NCBI GenBank assembly: GCA_019314375.1
Contig: JAFCZJ010000031.1
Coordinates: 1-45,726, forward strand
Source: Deltaproteobacteria bacterium
GTDB taxonomy: Bacteria > Myxococcota > B64-G9
Length of the DNA: 45,726 nucleotides
Reading direction: 5' to 3'
Shown: one piece after another, positions 1 through 7,778 of the stretch
Layout of the letters: each line of letters opens with the position of its first letter
How positions within the stretch are numbered: position 1 is the stretch's first letter
Program-made: the position numbers and the translations under genes
The notes under the pieces: model-generated
Databases searched by the model: none
Seen by the model: only the letters and a program-made list of their open reading frames with translations
Told to the model about the DNA's origin: nothing

Positions 1-1
1 C

Positions 2-547
2 AACCACGGTCATCTCAACGGCCAGATAGGCGAAGAGTCGACACAGCTGTCCGACCACATGCGCAGGGCCCACTCACGCTTCGGCATGGGATACAACAAA
101 CGCCATAAACGTATCGGCAAGGTTGCGCACGACCGACCCAAGATCAAATCCTCCCAGGAAGAAGCTTACGCCATGCAGGTCATGCTCTATGACCACTTCA
201 ATCCGGTCCGGGCCAAGCTGATCCCCAACCCAACCCATATAAAATGGCGATTGTTTTCGACCGCTCGCTACATGGCCTTTGGCGAAAAAAACGAATTCAC
301 CTGCATGATCACGCTGCCTCAATGGTACATGCGGCTTGGAAAAACCGACAAGCAGCGACAGCGCAAGTATCGACAAATGCTGGACCAGTTCATGATCGAC
401 AAGGGCTTCAAGCCTGATCCCAAAAAGACTCGAGGCCATTTCATTGGCGGGGATTTGTGGGTCGAAGCCATGCGGAACCAGCTGCGGGATTTGATGCGGA
501 AAAAGAAGAAAGGCTCTTCTGACGATGACCCACCGGATACATCTTAA
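2..547 (+). CDS. REP-associated (Y1/HUH) transposase-like protein, 5' end outside window
   Basis: The reading frame is open from base 2, so the gene starts before the window; the first in-window ATG (59) is internal. The order of motifs fits the second half of a REP-associated tyrosine transposase: an N-H-G-H-L stretch at the very start (like the NHxH metal/HUH motif), a YNKRHKRIGKV segment like the usual NRRH..G.VFQGRF, and FNPVRAKLI, which is the family's YxxxNPVRAGLV signature. Here the catalytic-helix segment reads MLYDHFNPVRA, and the central VFQGRF is replaced by KVAHDRPK, so activity is uncertain. The basic, low-complexity tail (KKKKGSSDDDPPD) is not informative. Such proteins process single-stranded REP hairpins and are often single-copy and domesticated. 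A second, intact family member lies at 42429-43364. The family call is fairly sure; function is inferred. Confidence 0.6.
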   Translation, partial: NHGHLNGQIGEESTQLSDHMRRAHSRFGMGYNKRHKRIGKVAHDRPKIKSSQEEAYAMQVMLYDHFNPVRAKLIPNPTHIKWRLFSTARYMAFGEKNEFTCMITLPQWYMRLGKTDKQRQRKYRQMLDQFMIDKGFKPDPKKTRGHFIGGDLWVEAMRNQLRDLMRKKKKGSSDDDPPDTS

Positions 548-931
548 TAGACTTCTGACCTCACATCCAGTTCGCGACGCTCCTGCTGCCGTCAATCTAG
601 AATTCGAATGACAGGGAAGATGGTCGGCGTTTGTTCGATTTCCAATTTAAAGAGTGCTTCTTGTCGCTATCAGTCGATCCCTCCCCGAAATCAACGTCTA
701 TCAAGGCAACGCGCTCCATAGATACCTCTGTTTTATCTATTTGAGGCCCCAGATTTTGTTTTCGTATACGAATGGTTCAAAATCGACAGAGATTTCGACA
801 ATCAGGCCTCCGTCCCTTTTCGGGAAGCTCCTTTTCGGGAAGCTCCGAGATTTCGACAATCAGGCCTCCGTCCCTTTTCGGGAAGCTCTTATTTTGGTTG
901 CGGCGGAGCCGCCTTGGGGCCCAAGTGCGCT
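548..931. other. Intergenic stretch with repeats, no gene supported
   Basis: This 384-base gap separates the transposase-like gene from the convergent LysM gene. It is AT-richer than its surroundings up to about 780. It contains a perfect 12-base palindrome (TTCGTATACGAA, 761-772) and a 42-base direct repeat (789-830, 847-888). Near 900-925 there are two small GC-rich inverted repeats (GGCGGAGCCGCC-type and CTTGGGGCCCAAG) just beyond the stop of the LysM gene; they could form hairpins but no T-run follows on the minus strand, so a Rho-independent terminator is not supported. Open frames crossing this gap lack ribosome sites and protein-like composition. Confidence 0.6.
789..888. repeat. 42-base direct repeat, two copies, period 58
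   Basis: Copies at 789-830 and 847-888 are identical over 42 bases (each starts GAGATTTCGACAATCAGG and ends CGGGAAGCTC). The 16-base tail CCTTTTCGGGAAGCTC also occurs a third time between them (830-845), which makes the block look like a slipped or partly duplicated element. The core TCCC-TTTTC-GGGA can form a small hairpin. No open reading frame gains from the repeat. Its role is unknown. Confidence 0.85.
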
Positions 932-2011
932 TTATTTGCCCTTGGCCTTCTCGAAGACTTTGAGGATTTTGGGCGAGGTGGTTTCGGGATCTAGCTTGCG
1001 ATTGGGTACGACCATCATGAGCCTGACGAATTCGTGCTCGGCTTCATTGGGGCGATCCAAGGCTACCAGGCAGAAGGCCAATACCTCCCGGGCTTCTGCT
1101 TCGTCGACCTTGGTCAGGCCGGTGAGATCAAGGGCTCGGCTCAAGTTGGCGCGGGCCTGCTCGTATTCACCCTCACGATATAACTCGCTGGCCTTGGCGA
1201 TGAGCCGGGTGGCCTGGGGATTGCCAGGTGCCGGCCCGCTGTCGGCTTGGCCGGCGTCCAGGCTCTTTTTGTCTTCTGAGGTCTGATCGCCCAGGATCAT
1301 TGCGACCTCGGCTTCGGATCCGGGGTCTGGCTTGTCCGTCGATTGGCCTGCGTCGGGTTTGGCTTTTTCCGCGGCGGCCAGCGCCCGACGTTTGGCTTCA
1401 TCCTTGGCCTTTTTTTGCTTTTCTAAATGTCGCTTGAGGCGCTCTTTGACTTTTTCGGTGGCGGCTTCGCTATCGTAGATGGGCACGTAGATGATCTCGC
1501 CGGTCCTGAGCACGTTGTTTCGCTTGTTGTTGAACTTGCGCAACAGGCCGGTGGGTCGGGTCGACCAGTAATACTTTCGCGCCACCTTCAGCATATTTTG
1601 GCCCTTGGTGACCTTGTGCCGGATGAGAAAGGGGATGGTGATTAGATTTCCTGACTTCAGCTTGCGTGGATTCTTGATGTCGTTGAGCCAGGCCAAAAAA
1701 TCCGCCCGGCTGGCGTCTTTCAGGTACTTGCGGGCCACTTTGGCCAGATCGTCGCCTTTGCGAAGGCGATATCGCCAGACGGTGGGGATGCGCAGCCGGA
1801 CACCTCGGGGCATGCGCTTCGGATCATCGATGTTGTTGGTGTGGGTGATGTAGATGAGTTTTTTGGGGCTGCCGTAGTGGATGAGGGAGATGTGGCTTAA
1901 TGTCTCGTCGGCACGGGGTACATAGCGCAGAGCTTGGACGGTGGAAGCGGCCAACAGGGCCGCCAGGGCCAACAAGGATGCGAAAAAAAGCTTGAGGTGA
2001 ACTCGACCCAT
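932..2011 (-). CDS. Exported LysM-TPR protein
   Basis: 359 residues. A signal peptide spans about residues 1-27 (hydrophobic LLALAALLAASTVQA). Three consecutive LysM-like modules follow at about 29-76, 80-127 and 131-178; each begins with Y/H-x-V/L-x-x-G-D/Q-x-L and ends in L-x-x-G-x-x-I-x-I/V-P. A highly charged Lys/Glu-rich linker (about 185-230, probably helical) leads to a C-terminal TPR-like region (about 268-345). LysM modules bind peptidoglycan, so the protein probably sits in the periplasm and uses its TPRs to hold a partner. It starts 7 bases after the stop of the kinase gene upstream on the same strand (2019), so the two are likely one transcript, and the kinase's extracellular PEGA part and this protein could act in the same envelope compartment (inference). 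No enzyme domain is seen. Confidence 0.8.
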   Translation of the reverse strand: MGRVHLKLFFASLLALAALLAASTVQALRYVPRADETLSHISLIHYGSPKKLIYITHTNNIDDPKRMPRGVRLRIPTVWRYRLRKGDDLAKVARKYLKDASRADFLAWLNDIKNPRKLKSGNLITIPFLIRHKVTKGQNMLKVARKYYWSTRPTGLLRKFNNKRNNVLRTGEIIYVPIYDSEAATEKVKERLKRHLEKQKKAKDEAKRRALAAAEKAKPDAGQSTDKPDPGSEAEVAMILGDQTSEDKKSLDAGQADSGPAPGNPQATRLIAKASELYREGEYEQARANLSRALDLTGLTKVDEAEAREVLAFCLVALDRPNEAEHEFVRLMMVVPNRKLDPETTSPKILKVFEKAKGK

Positions 2012-2018
2012 GCGTCTC

Positions 2019-3323
2019 TCAGTGCGCCTTGCGTTTCATGGTGACAATTAGTTTGTCCGTGCGTGCCGCTTCGACGAGTACGCGCCGCACCTCAGTTTGA
2101 AAGTAGGGGTTGACCAAGCGTACATCATGCACCCCCGGACTCAATGAGAAGAAGCGATCCACCGGGGTTGTGTCCACGTAGGCCCCGTCGATGTGGATCT
2201 CGGCCCAGGGCCAGGCCACCACCTTCAGCGCACCTGGCGGTCCCCCTGCGATCATTGCGGGATCCTGCTTGGACAGGCCCACGAACACAAAGACCACCAA
2301 GGCCCAGAGCAGCAGGGATAGGCCCAAAGAGACTTGCACTTTGGCCAGGGTGGAGATGCGCAGGGGCGGGGGCAGGCCCGCGTCCTCTCGTTTCAGTCCC
2401 AGGTCGTCCAAAGAATCCTTGGCTACGAAAGTCTCTGCTTCTTCCCTGGGGATCATGCCGTGATGATGCAAGAAGACCAGCACCCGGCCCGAGCGGTGCA
2501 GCTTCACCCTGCGGGCCAGAAATTTTTCCAATTCTCGCTTCAATTCGCCGGTGCTTGGCCATCGATCCGTTGGCTCCTTGGCCAGGCAGCGAAAAATGAT
2601 TTTTTCAAGAGCTCGCGGGATGTTGGGATTCAGGCGCCGGGGACGAATGAAATCGGCGTTGAGAATCTTGTGCATAATACTCTTGCCGGCACCCTCGGAA
2701 AAAGGCTTGACGCCAGTGAGCATCTGGTAAAGCAGAATGCCGAAACTGAACAGATCCGAGCGGAAGTCGATTTTGACGCCCATGATTTGTTCGGGACTCA
2801 TATAGGCCGGTGTGCCCAAGCTGGTGCCGGGCCTGGTTAAATCACCCAGATTTTCGTCCCGGGCGATGCCGAAGTCCATGAGCTTGACCTCTCCCTTGCG
2901 GGAGAGGATGACGTTGGAGGGCTTGATGTCCCGGTGAATGATGCCTCGGTAGTGGGCGTATTCCAGGGCCGAGCAAAGATCCAAGGCCACGGTGGCGGCC
3001 ACGTTGATTGGCAGCCGAGGCACTTCTTCGAGCAAGTCGAAAAGATCGATGCCCTCCACGAATTCCATGATCATCAGGAAATTTTCGTCTTGTTTGACGA
3101 AATCGTAGATGTGAACGATGTTCTCGTGCTGAAGCGCAGCCAATGCCGTGGCTTCCCGAATGAAGCGGGCCACCATTTGGGAATCCTGCCCGAATTCTGG
3201 TTTCAGTTCCTTGATGGCCACCGGGCGGTTCAGAGAGTTCTGCACCGCCTTGTAGATGACAGCCATACCGCCGGCGCCGATCTCACCTATGATTTCGCAG
3301 TTGTTGACTTCCCTGGCAGGCAT
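2019..3323 (-). CDS. Transmembrane Ser/Thr protein kinase with C-terminal PEGA domain
   Basis: 434 residues. The Hanks-type kinase domain covers about 10-270: Gly-rich loop GAGGMA (16-21), catalytic Lys38 in VAIKEL, HRDIKPSN (130-137) and DFG (150-152), and GTPAYMSPEQ in the activation segment. The Arg before the catalytic Asp suggests activation-loop control. After a linker comes one membrane helix (about 330-350), then a C-terminal PEGA domain (about 364-432) outside the cytoplasm, which usually acts in ligand or protein binding. The arrangement is typical of myxobacterial receptor kinases. No Shine-Dalgarno sequence precedes the ATG at 3323, while a promoter-like TTGACG/TAGTAT pair ends about 10 bases upstream, so the message may be nearly leaderless. 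The LysM-TPR gene follows after 7 bases. Confidence 0.92.
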   Translation of the reverse strand: MPAREVNNCEIIGEIGAGGMAVIYKAVQNSLNRPVAIKELKPEFGQDSQMVARFIREATALAALQHENIVHIYDFVKQDENFLMIMEFVEGIDLFDLLEEVPRLPINVAATVALDLCSALEYAHYRGIIHRDIKPSNVILSRKGEVKLMDFGIARDENLGDLTRPGTSLGTPAYMSPEQIMGVKIDFRSDLFSFGILLYQMLTGVKPFSEGAGKSIMHKILNADFIRPRRLNPNIPRALEKIIFRCLAKEPTDRWPSTGELKRELEKFLARRVKLHRSGRVLVFLHHHGMIPREEAETFVAKDSLDDLGLKREDAGLPPPLRISTLAKVQVSLGLSLLLWALVVFVFVGLSKQDPAMIAGGPPGALKVVAWPWAEIHIDGAYVDTTPVDRFFSLSPGVHDVRLVNPYFQTEVRRVLVEAARTDKLIVTMKRKAH

Positions 3324-3332
3324 GAACTTGGA

Positions 3333-3362
3333 ATACTATCTCCGCCAAGCCCAAGTCGTCAA
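3333..3362 (-). promoter_or_regulatory. Candidate sigma70 promoter of kinase/LysM operon
   Basis: On the minus strand, TTGACG (3362-3357) and TAGTAT (3338-3333) are separated by 18 bases (9 of 12 consensus positions). Transcription would start near 3326, only about 3 bases before the kinase ATG, which itself has no Shine-Dalgarno sequence. This is a sequence match only. Confidence 0.45.
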
Positions 3363-3446
3363 CCTCCTCCTTGACGCGGCTTGTTCTTGACAGGGGGTCA
3401 ATTTTCGGCAAAGGTATGGGCGCTTACCACATGGACGGCCCACGCA

Positions 3447-3453
3447 AGGGAGG
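3447..3453 (+). promoter_or_regulatory. Ribosome binding site fixing start of small protein at 3463
   Basis: GGGAGG lies 9 bases before ATG 3463. The in-frame TTG at 3454 directly abuts it and cannot be used with this site, so the start is taken as 3463. Confidence 0.7.
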
Positions 3454-3462
3454 TTGAGCGCC

Positions 3463-3735
3463 ATGCCAGCACCACAAATTACGACCCCGGAGGCCGCCAA
3501 CCGTTTGGCCCGCGCCATTTGTTCGGATTTGAGTTTGTACAACGAAGAGAAAATCATCGAAGGCATCGAGAATGACACTTTCTTTGACGTGCTCTCAAAT
3601 GAACTGGACGAGGGGCGGCATCTTTATAAGACCCGGATGGCACCCGATCTTTTCGAATCCACGAATTTTTTTGAACGCGCCATCGTAGACGTAATCCTTA
3701 AATACAAGGGTCACATCAAGTCCAAAATCTGGTAG
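3463..3735 (+). CDS. Small conserved-looking protein of unknown function
   Basis: 90 residues from ATG 3463, which is well placed after a GGGAGG site. It has no signal peptide, membrane helix or cysteine cluster. The sequence is acidic and mostly helical in character, with an N-terminal ANRLARAICSDLSLYNEEKI segment and a C-terminal FFERAIVDVILKYKGHIKSK segment. I do not recognise a named domain. It lies in the same direction as rluD, whose TTG start is 16 bases after this stop, so the two are probably cotranscribed. A cytoplasmic, helical accessory protein is the most that can be said. Real-gene status rests on the ribosome site, the tight spacing to rluD and protein-like composition. Confidence 0.75.
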   Translation: MPAPQITTPEAANRLARAICSDLSLYNEEKIIEGIENDTFFDVLSNELDEGRHLYKTRMAPDLFESTNFFERAIVDVILKYKGHIKSKIW

Positions 3736-3751
3736 GGCCAGCGCTAGTCTT

Positions 3752-4729
3752 TTGGCCCGTCTGCGGGAAATCGTCGTCGATCCGGAATCCGATGGGCAGC
3801 GTTTGGATGCGTTTCTGAGCGCCTTCCTTCAGGAATACTCCCGTGCTTTTCTTCAAAAACTGATCGCTGAACATCAGGTATTGGTAAACGGCTTGTCGGC
3901 CAAGGCCTCCCTGCGCATCAAGGCGGGACAGCGGCTGTTGGTGACCATTCCTGCCCCGGTTGCAGCCGAACCCGAGCCACAGGAAATTCACTTAGACGTG
4001 GTTTTTGAAGACGCGGATCTCATCGTCGTCAACAAACCGTCGGGCCTGGTGGTGCACCCGGCACCCGGCCATCCGGACCGAACTTTGGTCAACGCCTTGT
4101 TGCACCATTGCAAGGATTTGTCAGGCATCGGTGGGGTGGAGCGGCCCGGTATTGTGCATCGCTTGGATCGCAATACTTCGGGCTTGTTGGTGGTGGCCAA
4201 GCACGACAAAGCCCATCACGCTTTGCAAGCCCAATTCGCCGAGCACAGTTTGGATAAGCGTTATCTTGCCTTCGCCGTACGCCGTCAAGGCATGGCTGCT
4301 TTGACCAAAAGCGGCAGTTTTGACACGCTTTACGGCCGTCACCCAGTTCACCGCAAGCGTTTCTGTTCCACGGTTAGCCGGGGCAAGAAGGCCTTGACCC
4401 ACTACCATGTCCTGGAACGCTTTCTCGGCAAAGATTTGGAGATTTTGAAGCTGGAATTGGATCTAAAGACGGGTCGAACCCACCAGATCCGGGTCCATCT
4501 GTGCGACGCGGGGCACCCGATTCTGGGTGACAAGCTTTACGCGGGGCGTTCCCTGCGCGGCTTGCCCCAGCATTTGGTGCCCGAGAGACAAGCCTTGCAC
4601 GCATGGCGTCTGCGCTTGGCTCACCCCATAGACGGCAGGAATTTGGAGTTTGAAGCCCCCTTGCCGGACGACCTCCAGGAACTCCAGCGACAGATCCGTC
4701 GTTGGGCCAAGGGCGAAGAGGGCGCTTGA
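3752..4729 (+). CDS. rluD: 23S rRNA pseudouridine synthase, RluD type
   Basis: 325 residues, the usual length for RluD. An N-terminal S4 RNA-binding domain (about 15-70, including QRLDAFLSAFL and VLVNGL) is followed by the RluA/RluD catalytic domain (about 80-310). The catalytic motif HRLDRNTSG sits at 136-144 with Asp139 as nucleophile, and the fold motifs VNKPSGLVVHP and LKTGRTHQIRVH are present. The enzyme converts specific uridines in helix 69 of 23S rRNA to pseudouridine; an RluC/RluA-like specificity cannot be excluded from sequence alone. The start is TTG at 3752: no ATG or GTG exists in frame before the S4 domain, and the ribosome site is weak, which suggests coupling to the small gene upstream. 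xerC follows after 31 bases. Confidence 0.92.
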   Translation: MARLREIVVDPESDGQRLDAFLSAFLQEYSRAFLQKLIAEHQVLVNGLSAKASLRIKAGQRLLVTIPAPVAAEPEPQEIHLDVVFEDADLIVVNKPSGLVVHPAPGHPDRTLVNALLHHCKDLSGIGGVERPGIVHRLDRNTSGLLVVAKHDKAHHALQAQFAEHSLDKRYLAFAVRRQGMAALTKSGSFDTLYGRHPVHRKRFCSTVSRGKKALTHYHVLERFLGKDLEILKLELDLKTGRTHQIRVHLCDAGHPILGDKLYAGRSLRGLPQHLVPERQALHAWRLRLAHPIDGRNLEFEAPLPDDLQELQRQIRRWAKGEEGA

Positions 4730-4760
4730 CAGAGGCCCCCGCCGACCCCACCTTGAGCGC

Positions 4761-5711
4761 ATGTCTTCTGCTTATGAGGAAATATCGCGACAAGCCATCG
4801 AAGCCTTCAGTATTCATTTGGGCAGTGAGCGGCGATTGAGCGACAACACCCTCCGTGCCTACCTCAAGGATTTGGAACAACTAGCGGAATTCTTGGCGGG
4901 TCGCGGCAAGGATTTGTTGCTGGCCGATCTGGGTACCCTTCGCGCTTTTTTGGCCAGTCGCGGGCGGACGTTGGGAGCCCGATCCAGAGCGCGTAAACTA
5001 TCGTCCATCAAGGGGTTTTATCGATTTGCCCTAAAGCGCGGGATGCTGGAAGAGGACCCATCCTTGCGTCTACGCGCACCGAAGACTGAAAAACGGCTAC
5101 CCCAGGTGCTTGACCGGGACGATGTGGAGGCCTTGTTGCGGCAAGCCGTTGGCGGAGAGGCTCCCTTGGACAAGCGGAACCTGGCTCTCTTCGAGTTGCT
5201 CTATGGGGCGGGTCTGCGGGTGGGGGAGTTGGAGGGCCTTGACCTTCAGAATTTGGACCTGGCTCAGGCCACGGTCCGTGTCATGGGCAAGGGCTCGAAG
5301 GAGCGACTGCTGCCTGTCGGGCGCAAGGCCGTGGCGGCTCTGGAGGCCTGGCTGGCCTTGCGCCCGCGTTTGTTGGCCGGCTCTCGGGCCCCTTCGCCCG
5401 AGGCGCTTTTCCTCAACCGCTTGGGCGGTCGATTGAGCGCACGATCGGTGCGACGTATTTTGGATAAGCTCTTGCTGCAGGCCGATGTGCTGGGGCATTA
5501 CAGCCCTCACGCCCTGCGACATGCTTTCGCCACCCACCTCTTGCAAGAAGGTGCGGACCTGAGGGTTATCCAAGAATTATTAGGCCATGTCAGCTTGTCC
5601 ACAACCCAAATATATACCCACGTGGATCTGGAGCGATTGATCCAAGTTTACGACAAGGCCCACCCCCGGGCCGCGCGGCGGCGTACTGCGTCGACGCCAG
5701 AGGAGGATTGA
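4761..5711 (+). CDS. xerC: Tyrosine recombinase XerC/XerD
   Basis: 316 residues from ATG 4761. The N-terminal SAM-like core-binding domain (about 10-95) is followed by the catalytic domain (about 110-300). Catalytic residues are visible: Arg153 in GAGLRVGEL, Lys180 in GKGSKERLLPVG, His250 and Arg253 in HALRHAFATHLL, His276 in LGHVSLSTTQIYTHV, and nucleophile Tyr285. The enzyme resolves chromosome dimers at dif with a partner recombinase. It is the first gene of a xerC-hslV-hslU run (hslV starts 3 bases after the stop), the same order as codV-clpQ-clpY in Bacillus, which favours XerC over XerD. An upstream in-frame extension to 4650 would overlap rluD by 80 bases and has no domain content, so ATG 4761 is preferred. 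Confidence 0.9.
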   Translation: MSSAYEEISRQAIEAFSIHLGSERRLSDNTLRAYLKDLEQLAEFLAGRGKDLLLADLGTLRAFLASRGRTLGARSRARKLSSIKGFYRFALKRGMLEEDPSLRLRAPKTEKRLPQVLDRDDVEALLRQAVGGEAPLDKRNLALFELLYGAGLRVGELEGLDLQNLDLAQATVRVMGKGSKERLLPVGRKAVAALEAWLALRPRLLAGSRAPSPEALFLNRLGGRLSARSVRRILDKLLLQADVLGHYSPHALRHAFATHLLQEGADLRVIQELLGHVSLSTTQIYTHVDLERLIQVYDKAHPRAARRRTASTPEED

Positions 5712-5714
5712 GTC

Positions 5715-6281
5715 ATGCAGAAAATACGAGGGACCACCATCTTGGCGGTGCGCCGCAAGGGTCTGTCGGTCATCGCCGGCGACGGGCAGGTGTCGCTGGA
5801 CACGCAGGTGCTCAAGCACAATGCCCGCAAAGTTCGCACCCTGGTCGACGGCAAGGTTTTGGCCGGTTTTGCAGGCTCGACAGCCGACGCCATGACCCTG
5901 TTTGAAAAGTTCGAGGGAAAACTCAAGGAGTACAGCGGTGCCCTGGTTCGAGCTGCGGTAGAGCTTGCCAAGGATTGGCGAACGGATCGTATCCTGAGGC
6001 GGCTGGAGGCCTTGCTCATGGTGGCCGATGAGAGTCAGATTCTGCTTTTGTCTGGCAATGGAGATGTCATTGAGCCGGACATAAATGGCTTGCCCGAGGG
6101 CGACGCGGTCATGGCCATCGGCTCGGGTGGCGCTTACGCCTTGGCCGCGGCCCGAGCGCTTCTGATCCACAGCGAGTTGGATGCAGAGCAAGTGGCCCGG
6201 GCCTCCATGGCCATCGCGGCAGACATTTGTGTATTTACCAACGAGGTTGTCAGCATGGAACGCCTGGAGAAAAAAGCATGA
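5715..6281 (+). CDS. hslV: ATP-dependent protease HslV, peptidase subunit
   Basis: 188 residues. HslV is the proteasome-like dodecameric peptidase that works with HslU. The short propeptide MQKIRG is followed by TTIL, so processing would expose the catalytic N-terminal Thr7. Other family marks are [43 protein letters not shown] and [21 protein letters not shown] at 5701-5706 gives ideal spacing to ATG 5715 and overlaps the end of xerC. The stop overlaps the hslU start (ATGA), as expected for subunits made in fixed ratio. The usual CodY-type regulator is not present downstream. Confidence 0.97.
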   Translation: MQKIRGTTILAVRRKGLSVIAGDGQVSLDTQVLKHNARKVRTLVDGKVLAGFAGSTADAMTLFEKFEGKLKEYSGALVRAAVELAKDWRTDRILRRLEALLMVADESQILLLSGNGDVIEPDINGLPEGDAVMAIGSGGAYALAAARALLIHSELDAEQVARASMAIAADICVFTNEVVSMERLEKKA

Positions 6282-7657
6282 ACGCCTATACGCCCAGAGA
6301 GACGGTCTCAGAGTTGGATCGCTACATCATCGGCCAGGATCAAGCCAAGCGGGCAGTGGCCATCGCCTTGCGAAATCGCTGGCGTCGTCAGCGTGTGCCC
6401 GAAGACTTGCGGGAGGAAATTTCCCCCAAGAACATCATCATGATAGGCCCCACCGGTGTGGGCAAAACCGAGATCGCCAGGCGCTTGGCCAAATTATCAC
6501 AGGCCCCCTTCCTCAAGGTGGAGGCAAGCAAATACACCGAGGTGGGCTATGTGGGCCGTGACGTAGAGAGCATGATTCGAGACCTGGTTGAGGTCTCGGT
6601 GCGCCTGGTCCGCGATGAGGAAATGGCCAGGGTGCAACTGATGGCCCAGCAGAAGGCGGAAGAGCGCCTCTTGGATCTGCTCGTCCCCCCCCGACCGACC
6701 TCCTTTGAGGACCGACCTGGGGATTCTGTTGAGGAGTCCGCTCAAGAAGTCGGCAAGCCCAGGGAAGAGGGCTCGGCGACCCGAGAGAAATTTCGCAAGA
6801 TGCTGCGTGAGGATAAGCTGGAGGACAGGGAGGTGGAACTAAGCGTTTCAACCCAGGGTGGCGGCTTTCCACTGATGCAGGTTTTCTCTACCTCCGGGGT
6901 GGAGGAGATGAACATGAATCTGCAGGACATGATGGGCAACCTTTTTCCTAAAAAGACCAAGCAGCGTCAGTTGAAGGTCTCTGATGCCCTGAAGATCCTG
7001 GTGGCCGAAGAGGCCCAGAAGCTGGTGGACAACGACAAGGTCACGAAGTTGGCCCTCGAAAGAGCTGAGCAGGGGGGGATCATTTTCGTTGATGAGATCG
7101 ACAAGGTAGCCGGAAAGGAATCGGGCCAAGGTCCCAATGTCTCACGTGAGGGCGTGCAACGGGATTTGTTGCCCATCGTTGAGGGCTCCACCGTGGCCAC
7201 CAAGTATGGCATGGTCAACACCCAGCACATCCTTTTCATTGCCTCGGGGGCCTTCAGCGTAGCCAAGCCTTCAGATCTGATCCCAGAGTTGCAAGGCCGG
7301 TTTCCCATCCGAGTCGAGCTGCATTCCCTGGGCTGTGAGGAGTTCGTTCGCATTCTCACCGAGCCGCGTAACTCATTGATTAAGCAGTATACTGCCTTGA
7401 TGGCCACCGAGGGCTTGACCCTGGAGTTCGACGAGGCGGCCTTGGACCGAATTGCCGGCATTGCCGCCGAGGTTAACGCCCGGACCGAGAACATCGGTGC
7501 TCGTCGACTGCACACGGTCATGGAGAAGCTCTTGGAGGACTTGTCTTTCAAGGCCCCTGAAATGGGGCAGAAGACGATTAAGATCGACGAGGCAGAAGTA
7601 TCGCGAACCCTGAAGGATATCGCCGAGGATTTGGACCTGAGTCGCTACATTCTGTAG
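6278..7657 (+). CDS. hslU: HslU, AAA+ unfoldase of the HslUV protease
   Basis: 459 residues from ATG 6278, which overlaps the hslV stop. Walker A GPTGVGKT is at 57-64 and Walker B IIFVDEID at about 268-275; the pore motif [10 protein letters not shown] follows the sensor region near residue 90. The intermediate (I) domain, about 110-240, is Glu/Lys-rich and variable. The C-terminal LDLSRYIL is the conserved tail that docks into HslV pockets and switches it on. HslU hexamers unfold substrates with ATP and pass them to HslV. A longer start at 6227 would lie inside hslV and adds no conserved residues. Confidence 0.97.
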   Translation: MNAYTPRETVSELDRYIIGQDQAKRAVAIALRNRWRRQRVPEDLREEISPKNIIMIGPTGVGKTEIARRLAKLSQAPFLKVEASKYTEVGYVGRDVESMIRDLVEVSVRLVRDEEMARVQLMAQQKAEERLLDLLVPPRPTSFEDRPGDSVEESAQEVGKPREEGSATREKFRKMLREDKLEDREVELSVSTQGGGFPLMQVFSTSGVEEMNMNLQDMMGNLFPKKTKQRQLKVSDALKILVAEEAQKLVDNDKVTKLALERAEQGGIIFVDEIDKVAGKESGQGPNVSREGVQRDLLPIVEGSTVATKYGMVNTQHILFIASGAFSVAKPSDLIPELQGRFPIRVELHSLGCEEFVRILTEPRNSLIKQYTALMATEGLTLEFDEAALDRIAGIAAEVNARTENIGARRLHTVMEKLLEDLSFKAPEMGQKTIKIDEAEVSRTLKDIAEDLDLSRYIL

Positions 7658-7678
7658 CTTTCACTCTCGGTTGACAGC

Positions 7679-7706
7679 TTGACAACTGTCGAAATTACGG
7701 GATAAT
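7679..7706 (+). promoter_or_regulatory. Strong sigma70-type promoter of the J-protein/Hsp70 operon
   Basis: TTGACA (7679-7684) and GATAAT (7701-7706) are separated by 16 bases, 11 of 12 consensus positions. A second TTGACA overlaps just upstream (7671-7676). Transcription would start near 7713, giving a leader of about 66 bases that begins with an ACCTTTG repeat. No CIRCE-like inverted repeat or sigma32-type promoter is visible, so constitutive rather than heat-shock expression is inferred. Confidence 0.7.
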
Positions 7707-7778
7707 AGACCGACCTTTGACCTTTTCCATCCCGTGCCGGGGGCTGTCCGGGTACGCGGGCTGCATGGTGTGGGGTTC

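Noticed and set aside
900..925. Rho-independent terminator after the LysM gene
   Set aside because: Two small GC-rich hairpins exist but no T-run follows on the minus strand. No convincing Rho-independent terminator was found anywhere in the window.
654..1286. Plus-strand frame over the gap and the end of the LysM gene
   Set aside because: It is Arg/Ser-rich and antisense to the LysM-TPR gene, with no ribosome site.
3387..3420. Promoter for the small gene at 3463
   Set aside because: A perfect TTGACA (3387-3392) is present but no acceptable -10 is found at 15-19 bases.
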